Shown piece by piece: positions 59,148-64,000 of a stretch of DNA of 64,000 bases. The notes below the pieces were generated by a model. That model was not told the DNA's origin and ran no database searches. It saw nothing but the letters and a program-made list of their open reading frames with translations. Positions within the stretch are counted from its first letter, which is position 1, and every line of letters begins with the position of its first letter. The stretch lies in contig DIYJ01000007.1 of the NCBI GenBank assembly GCA_002428995.1, positions 124,001 to 188,000 on the forward strand. Direction: 5' to 3'. This DNA comes from Flavobacteriales bacterium UBA6057 (GTDB lineage Bacteria; Bacteroidota; Bacteroidia; Flavobacteriales_G; Salibacteraceae). The translations under genes and the position numbers were made by a program.

Positions 59148-60056
59148 ATGCTTCAGAAATACGACCCTAGAAATGCCGACATCCAAGTCTTTGTAGGAGA
59201 CCGGCTCTATCCCCGAGAGGAAGCCAAGATGAGTGTGTTTGACAGCACCGTACAAGGTGGAGACGCGGTGTGGGAAGGACTCAGGGTGTACAACGAGGGC
59301 TTGTTTTGTCTGGACGAGCATTTAAAGCGCCTCCAGGACTCAGCACATGCCCTGCTGTTTGATCACATCCCTGATCTGAGCTTTGTGCGTTCCGCCATCC
59401 GTCAAACCCTGGTGGCCAACGGCATGCAAGCTGATGCGCACATTCGCCTGACGCTAAGCCGTGGAGAGAAAGTGACTTCGGGTATGGATCCCCGATTGAA
59501 TCAGAACGGGAGCTGCCTCATTGTGCTTGCTGAATGGAAGCCGCCTGTATTTGACAACAACAACGGCATTCGCATCATCACCAGCTCCATGCGCAGAAAC
59601 GGACCGTCCTTCCTCGATTCAAGGATTCACCACAACAACCTGCTGAATAACATCCTCGCAAAGATTCAGGCCAATGTTGCCGGAGCGGATGCTGCCCTTA
59701 TGCTTGATGAGCAAGGTTTTGTGGCTGAGCTGAACGATACCAACGTGTTTATCCTGAAGCAGGGAAAACTGATGACGCCACCGCCAGATGCCTGTTTACC
59801 TGGAATTACCCGTTCCAAGGTGATATCGCTTGCAGCTGAGCTGGGAGTTCCGTGTGAAGAAGCCCGGATCACAGCAGTAGATTGCTACACCAGTGAGGGC
59901 ATGTTTGCCACCGGCACTATGGGGGAACTCACACCCATCGTTGAGCTGGATGGTCGAAAGATTCCAGGCATCCAAAACGAAGCAGCCTTTCAGAAAATAC
60001 GGGAAGCCTATGTGGCCAGCCGATCGCGGTGGTGCACACCTCTTGACGAGCTTTAA
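59148..60056 (+). CDS. Class IV aminotransferase-like protein with His in place of the PLP lysine
   Basis: 302 residues with the class IV fold: VFVGDRLYPREEAKMSVFDSTVQGG and GDAVWEGLRVYNEGLFCLDEHL near the N-terminus, HIRLTLSRGEKVTSGM, and a C-terminal FVAELNDTNVFILKQGKL, CLPGITRSKVI, FATGTMGELTPIVELDG. In D-amino acid transaminase and BCAT the catalytic Lys sits in (I/L)KS/HxNxL; here the aligned stretch is IHHNNLLNNILAK (His161-His162, codon at 59628). The rest of the active-site frame is intact. The protein may be a lyase, a non-PLP enzyme or a pseudoenzyme. It is cotranscribed with the sulfotransferase-like gene. Confidence 0.85.
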   Translation: MLQKYDPRNADIQVFVGDRLYPREEAKMSVFDSTVQGGDAVWEGLRVYNEGLFCLDEHLKRLQDSAHALLFDHIPDLSFVRSAIRQTLVANGMQADAHIRLTLSRGEKVTSGMDPRLNQNGSCLIVLAEWKPPVFDNNNGIRIITSSMRRNGPSFLDSRIHHNNLLNNILAKIQANVAGADAALMLDEQGFVAELNDTNVFILKQGKLMTPPPDACLPGITRSKVISLAAELGVPCEEARITAVDCYTSEGMFATGTMGELTPIVELDGRKIPGIQNEAAFQKIREAYVASRSRWCTPLDEL

Positions 60057-60067
60057 GCTTAGAAAGC

Positions 60068-61714
60068 CTATGGAAGATTTGGTGTAAAAAGCACCATTTC
60101 CACTGCCGGATAGATCGTTTTGTTGCGGTTTAAGACCACATCGCCATCAATCAGCTGGTTGTGATAGGACAGGTAGAGTTGACCCTCTTTTCGGGTTGAC
60201 TCAAGGCGCATGACATTTCCTGTTTCCAGGTAGTAGTAATAAGGCACCTGATAAGGAAGCTCGATCGGAATATCGACCTGCGTTTTGGCAAACTCAGTCC
60301 CAAACAGCGATAGCTTGGGAGTAAGACGGTATTGCCCGAAGATGTTGATCTCACGACCGTCAGCCTCTGCAATCAATTCGTGTGTATAGTCATGGTGTTT
60401 CAGACCTTGCTGGGTGAGTGGAAGGGCCACAAACCCAAAGGCAAAGCGCGCTAAAGCGAGCACAAGCACCACAGTCCACAACGCGCTTGCACGATCCGGG
60501 CTTCGGTGAAACAGGAAGGCCAGCGGCAACACCATCAAGCCGAGCAACACTATGATGACCCTCATCGTCATGGATACCTCAACAGGCAGATCTACCGGAA
60601 CAAAAGGCGCCACAATGCAAGCTGCGCTGCCGATGAGCAATGCCCCAAAAAGCACATGCCTGAAAATACTCCACACCCTGGAAGTTGCCTCTGATGGCAC
60701 CAGAGCAGCTTCTACAAAAAGCACCGTGAGGATGGGGAAGAACATAAACAGGTATCGGCTGCGCATTTCTGGAGATATCCAGTAAATCCAAATGTTGCAG
60801 AGCACAAACAGGCTGAGAAATCGCAGGCTCTCAGAAGATGCAATCTGTTGGCGCACCGGCCGCCAAAGCAGGAAGATGATCAGCAATCCCCAGGGCATCA
60901 TTTTGCCCAGCAAGTAGCCCGGGAAATCCAGCAGACCTAAGAGTGTTTCCACCAGCGTATGCTCACTCGCGGTGCGCTGAGAAGCTTGCTGAAAAATGTT
61001 GAGTGTAAATGCCAGAACATCGTTTTCCAGGCTGTAGAGGTAGAAGTAGCCTCCCATGAGCCCCGCTGAGAATAGGCCTCCCGCAATGTGTGGCAGTCCT
61101 ACGAGTCGTTTCCAGTCGCCTTGGATGATCAGGTATGGAACCAGGGTAAGCGCCTGAAAGGCGATGGACGGAAGCCCCTTGGTAAGCACACCAATGGCCA
61201 TGAAAAAATAGGACGAGAAAAAGAGCAGCCACCACTGCTTTCGTTGATGGAAATGGAAAATACTGAACACCTGAAGCAGCACCACGAAGGCGTAAAACAG
61301 GTCGATCTCTCCGGCATTCACACTGCCATAAAACAGCAAATCAGACGAGCACAGGTAAGCCGTTGCCAACAGCAAGGCACGATCGCGATGCACGTATTTC
61401 CGGGCAAAAAGAAACACCAATCCTCCGGAAGCGAGCAATGACAGCGCACCCGGAAGCCGAAGTACCCACTCCGAAAAGTTTCCAAACAGTGCAAAGAAGA
61501 AAGCGATGACCCAGTTGTAGGCCGGAGGCTTGTTGTAGTAAGGCTCACCATTGAGGTGAGGAACCATCCAGTTTCCCGATTCCAGCATTTCAATCGACAC
61601 CAGCGCGCGCCTTCCCTCTTCAGATCGAAGATCTATCACGTGGTTGAATGCCAGAAAGCTGATCGCCAGCAGCAACACCACCAGCAGCGGCCGAACCTTC
61701 ACCAAAAATTTCAC
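60068..61714 (-). CDS. GT39/ArnT-like membrane glycosyltransferase
   Basis: 548 residues with about 12 membrane spans. The first periplasmic loop has IDLRSEEGRRALVSIEMLESG followed by LNGEPYYNKPPAYNWV, the acceptor/acid loop of ArnT and related enzymes; a DLFYAF segment follows. It transfers a sugar from polyprenyl phosphate, probably to lipid A, glycan or protein. Last gene of a three-gene minus-strand operon (DUF547, Omp85-like, GT39) with gaps of 12 and 15 bases, which suggests an envelope function. The second GT39 in the window (14271) is of a different subtype. Confidence 0.86.
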   Translation of the reverse strand: MKFLVKVRPLLVVLLLAISFLAFNHVIDLRSEEGRRALVSIEMLESGNWMVPHLNGEPYYNKPPAYNWVIAFFFALFGNFSEWVLRLPGALSLLASGGLVFLFARKYVHRDRALLLATAYLCSSDLLFYGSVNAGEIDLFYAFVVLLQVFSIFHFHQRKQWWLLFFSSYFFMAIGVLTKGLPSIAFQALTLVPYLIIQGDWKRLVGLPHIAGGLFSAGLMGGYFYLYSLENDVLAFTLNIFQQASQRTASEHTLVETLLGLLDFPGYLLGKMMPWGLLIIFLLWRPVRQQIASSESLRFLSLFVLCNIWIYWISPEMRSRYLFMFFPILTVLFVEAALVPSEATSRVWSIFRHVLFGALLIGSAACIVAPFVPVDLPVEVSMTMRVIIVLLGLMVLPLAFLFHRSPDRASALWTVVLVLALARFAFGFVALPLTQQGLKHHDYTHELIAEADGREINIFGQYRLTPKLSLFGTEFAKTQVDIPIELPYQVPYYYYLETGNVMRLESTRKEGQLYLSYHNQLIDGDVVLNRNKTIYPAVEMVLFTPNLP

Positions 61715-61729
61715 GGGGTCAAAAGTATT

Positions 61730-62818
61730 CTAGAAAGCCTCGTTGAAGGTGAAATAGAAGTTTACTTCTTCACCATAGGCCACATCAAAACGGATCTTGA
61801 TGCGATCGTTCTGGTTCACTACAAAACGCAGGCCTGAGCCAGCAGCTGTGATCATTTGATCAAAGCGCCAGTCTTCGTGGTGCTTGCCTATGAAGCTTGC
61901 AGAGGTGAATAGCGTTTGTTCCAACCGCCAAAACAGGGGAAATCGGTATTCCACTTGTGCAGCCATTTGCTTCTGATCTACAAACCGACCTTGATAGTAA
62001 CCGCGCATCACTTTGGAACCACCCAGCTTAGGTAGCGCAAAAAAGGGAACATCGCCCCACGTGTTTTCTGACAGCAGCTGAGCTCCGATCACGTGCTTGT
62101 ACTTTTTCCACGGGCGTGTAAACACGGCAGCATCCAGAAAAGCTTGCGCGTAGCGGAACTGGCTTCCAAGTGCTTCGTGATACAGCACGGTGGCCATTTC
62201 CAGCTTATAGCCTTTGGCGGAACTGTATACGTTGTCGCGGGTGTCGAGAATGAACACGGGACCCAAACCGCTGATGGTTCCACCATTGAAGCCAGCGGGA
62301 CGTACATTGTCGATCAAGCCTCCTGCGTCCGCATCCAAATGGTTGTATGAATCCATCCAATAGCGAACTCCCCAATAGGCTTTGGTTCCCAACCTGTGCA
62401 TCGCATCCAGCTTGATCCGCGGAAATTGCACCTCATAGGTTTCTTCATCTTCCAGCCGGGTCTCAGGGCCAATGCCGTAATAGAAAAAGAAAAAGTCGTA
62501 GTAGCCGAATTCTCCCTTGAGCCAGTATTTGTCCTCGTTCAGGTACACATTGTAGTTTGTGTACAGCAGTGTTTGATTGAACAAGGTGCGCGCTGCCCCG
62601 AACAAGATTTGCGAGGATTGGCTTTCAGGATTATCCCCAAGTCGGAGATTCAGTGCTCCCGCTGCTCCATAACCCAAGGATGTTTCCGGGGTAAAAAACA
62701 GCAGCGGCAAAGCAATCAAGCTTACCTTCTTCGGGGCTTCGGTAGAATCCTGACTGCGGCTCGAAAAGCTGCAAAACAGAAGAAGTGAAACAAGGAGAAA
62801 AGGGGTGAGTCGCTTCAA
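61730..62818 (-). CDS. Omp85/BamA-TamA-like outer-membrane barrel without POTRA
   Basis: 362 residues with a signal peptide (MKRLTPFLLVSLLLFCSFSSRS) and a surface-antigen (D15) barrel: LGYGAAGALNLRL, GLGPVFILDTRDNVYSSAKG, the conserved VMRGYYQGRFVDQKQMAAQVEYR with the RGY/YR signature, and a Phe-ending C-terminus (FYFTFNEAF). No POTRA domain is present, so it is not BamA; it resembles the small BamA/TamA-related barrels of Bacteroidota. Probably outer-membrane, role unknown; transcribed with the GT39 and DUF547 genes. Confidence 0.87.
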   Translation of the reverse strand: MKRLTPFLLVSLLLFCSFSSRSQDSTEAPKKVSLIALPLLFFTPETSLGYGAAGALNLRLGDNPESQSSQILFGAARTLFNQTLLYTNYNVYLNEDKYWLKGEFGYYDFFFFYYGIGPETRLEDEETYEVQFPRIKLDAMHRLGTKAYWGVRYWMDSYNHLDADAGGLIDNVRPAGFNGGTISGLGPVFILDTRDNVYSSAKGYKLEMATVLYHEALGSQFRYAQAFLDAAVFTRPWKKYKHVIGAQLLSENTWGDVPFFALPKLGGSKVMRGYYQGRFVDQKQMAAQVEYRFPLFWRLEQTLFTSASFIGKHHEDWRFDQMITAAGSGLRFVVNQNDRIKIRFDVAYGEEVNFYFTFNEAF

Positions 62819-62830
62819 ATGGAGACTGAC

Positions 62831-63640
62831 TTACTGTTTATTCAGCTCCCAATGATAGTCAAGGTGGTCGATATCAGCACCCTTTGACAGTTTTACTTTG
62901 CTGTATTGATTGATGTAATCCACCAATCCCATTTTTTTCGTGAAGTCTCCCTTATACCAGCTGAAGAGCTTGGAAAGCTTTGCACCGTTGGCGTTGATCA
63001 CGTTTTTCTTGGGATTATTGACAAAGTAGCGCGCCTCTTCCTCTAGCTGGCGATTCAACAGTGAAGGAGTAAATGCTTCGTTCCGAAGCCTTGGGCACGA
63101 AACGGCAGCGCATACCAGTGCAAAGTGAATCCTTGGCTCCTCAAATTGCTTGCGGATGATGCCGTGCTCAATGTTGTTCAAGTCGTAAGTCTCACCTTCA
63201 ATGTGGATGAACTTCACATCCCAGGGAGTATTCACAAATGGGATTTTGATTTTTGATCCAATGTCCTTGATGCTGGACAAGGGATAATGGCGAATGATCA
63301 GCTGCACAGTAAAGGCATTGTAGGCATTGATCCAATAAGCCAACTGCTCATCCTTGGTCCAGTGCTTATCGTTTGGATGCCCCTTCTTCAAAAGGCTCAA
63401 ATAGCTGTTCAATCGATTGCTATCCTTCTGAATGGCAGCGTAGTTTACCTGCCCGTCAGCGGTCACATGTTGCTTCAGAATACCATCCCATATCTCGTGA
63501 CTTACCGGCTTGGATTCTGATTTCACCTGCGCGATCGCACAGGAGTTCATGGACAAAAACATCGCTATTGGCAACGTAACGGGGAAAGCTTTTCGAAAAA
63601 CTCTCCGAGCGCTTTTGTTTCTTGGATTAATATCGTGCAT
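62831..63640 (-). CDS. DUF547 domain protein
   Basis: 269 residues from the ATG at 63640; an upstream start at 63694 would overlap the divergent gene. A hydrophobic segment ending FLSMNSC suggests a lipoprotein (or signal) after an unusually basic N-terminus. The DUF547 core is clear: WTKDEQLAYWINAYNAFTVQLI, RHYPLSSIKDIGS, DLNNIEHGIIRKQFEEPRIHFALVCAAVSCPRL and FTPSLLNRQLEEEARYFVN. DUF547 proteins resemble papain-like folds; no catalytic triad is asserted. First gene of the operon with Omp85-like and GT39. Confidence 0.87.
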   Translation of the reverse strand: MHDINPRNKSARRVFRKAFPVTLPIAMFLSMNSCAIAQVKSESKPVSHEIWDGILKQHVTADGQVNYAAIQKDSNRLNSYLSLLKKGHPNDKHWTKDEQLAYWINAYNAFTVQLIIRHYPLSSIKDIGSKIKIPFVNTPWDVKFIHIEGETYDLNNIEHGIIRKQFEEPRIHFALVCAAVSCPRLRNEAFTPSLLNRQLEEEARYFVNNPKKNVINANGAKLSKLFSWYKGDFTKKMGLVDYINQYSKVKLSKGADIDHLDYHWELNKQ

Positions 63641-63662
63641 TCTATTGAAGATCCTGTAGAAG

Positions 63663-64000
63663 TTGAACGTTAGTGTCATCATACCAACTCTCAATGAAGA
63701 AAGTAGTTTGCCGTCCTTACTTCAGAGGTTGAGAGAAAGTAAACCTTTTGAGATCATCATAGCTGATGGTGGCAGTAGTGATCGCACCTGCGAAGTTGCT
63801 GAATCCTTCGGAGCCAAGGTGGTGCAATCCCGTGAAAAGGGACGTGCTGTTCAAATGAATGCCGGAGCTGCGAAGGCTCAAGGTGATGTTTTCTTCTTTG
63901 TGCATGCGGATACGCATCCTCCGAAAAACTTCCCCCGAGACATGGAGCAGGCGCTGCAAGACGGCTCTCTGGCCGGATGTTACCGTTCATCCTATCGCGG
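63663..64000 (+). CDS. TIGR04283-family glycosyltransferase, 3' end outside the window
   Basis: The frame starts at TTG 63663, two codons after an in-frame TAG, so no earlier start exists, and is open to the window end (112 codons). GT2 signature: VSVIIPTLNEESSLPSLLQRL, IIIADGGSSDRT, REKGRAVQMNAGAAKAQGDV and FVHADTHPP. This matches the TIGR04283 (rSAM/selenodomain-associated) group, sometimes linked to arsenosugar biosynthesis. It diverges from DUF547 with only 22 bases between starts, leaving no room for separate promoters. Confidence 0.8.
   Translation, partial: MNVSVIIPTLNEESSLPSLLQRLRESKPFEIIIADGGSSDRTCEVAESFGAKVVQSREKGRAVQMNAGAAKAQGDVFFFVHADTHPPKNFPRDMEQALQDGSLAGCYRSSYR

Overview
The window is a chromosomal segment of a Bacteroidota bacterium, most likely a flavobacterium-like marine or aquatic lineage. 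Evidence: several large secreted proteins end in Type 9 secretion (T9SS) sorting domains; there is a TonB-dependent receptor paired with a DUF4249 lipoprotein; several promoters carry the Bacteroidota -7 element TAnnTTTG; and the sensor kinases are built from TPR or propeller domains. The base composition is moderate. I see no phage, integrase or intact insertion sequence.

Layout. 1-4828 (minus): a four-gene operon with a periplasmic chaperone-like protein, two paralogous small secreted subunits and a large, window-truncated outer-membrane barrel. It resembles a chaperone/usher surface-fibre system built from unrelated-looking parts. 5.1-7.9 kb: a hypothetical protein and a TPR sensor histidine kinase. 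8.2-12.2 kb: a blue-light/DNA-repair island (CRY-DASH, a second photolyase/cryptochrome, DUF2256, TIGR03643) with a YhhQ transporter. 12.3-19.0 kb: a suf iron-sulfur operon (hesB-sufB-GT39-sufC-sufD-sufS) with a membrane glycosyltransferase embedded in it and a palindromic operator in front. 19.0-26.8 kb: a T9SS propeller protein, a TetR/thioesterase pair with matching operators, radA, a GT2 and an acyl-CoA carboxylase beta subunit. 26.75-27.95 kb: 1.2 kb of non-coding DNA filled with two different families of palindromic repeats. 27.95-30.5 kb: an ECF sigma/anti-sigma/outer-membrane-protein regulon with two matched promoters. 30.6-36.2 kb: a TrkA-type RCK protein and two tandem M43 metalloproteases. 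36.1-43.6 kb: small transporters, a DoxX/lipoprotein pair, a T9SS beta-helix protein and cystathionine gamma-synthase. 43.7-50.5 kb: DUF4249/TonB receptor, UbiA prenyltransferase, lipoprotein, methylmalonyl-CoA epimerase, HAD phosphatase. 50.7 kb: a CAU tRNA. 50.9-58.2 kb: a CIA30-like protein and two two-component systems facing each other. 58.4-60.1 kb: a sulfotransferase-like protein next to a class IV aminotransferase-like protein that has His where the PLP lysine should be. 60.1-64 kb: a DUF547/Omp85/GT39 operon and the start of a TIGR04283 glycosyltransferase.

The strongest candidates for something undescribed are the left-edge chaperone/subunit/barrel operon and the sulfotransferase plus lysine-less aminotransferase pair. 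The two repeat families and the clear cis-regulatory palindromes (suf, tetR, ECF) are the best nucleotide-level signals.
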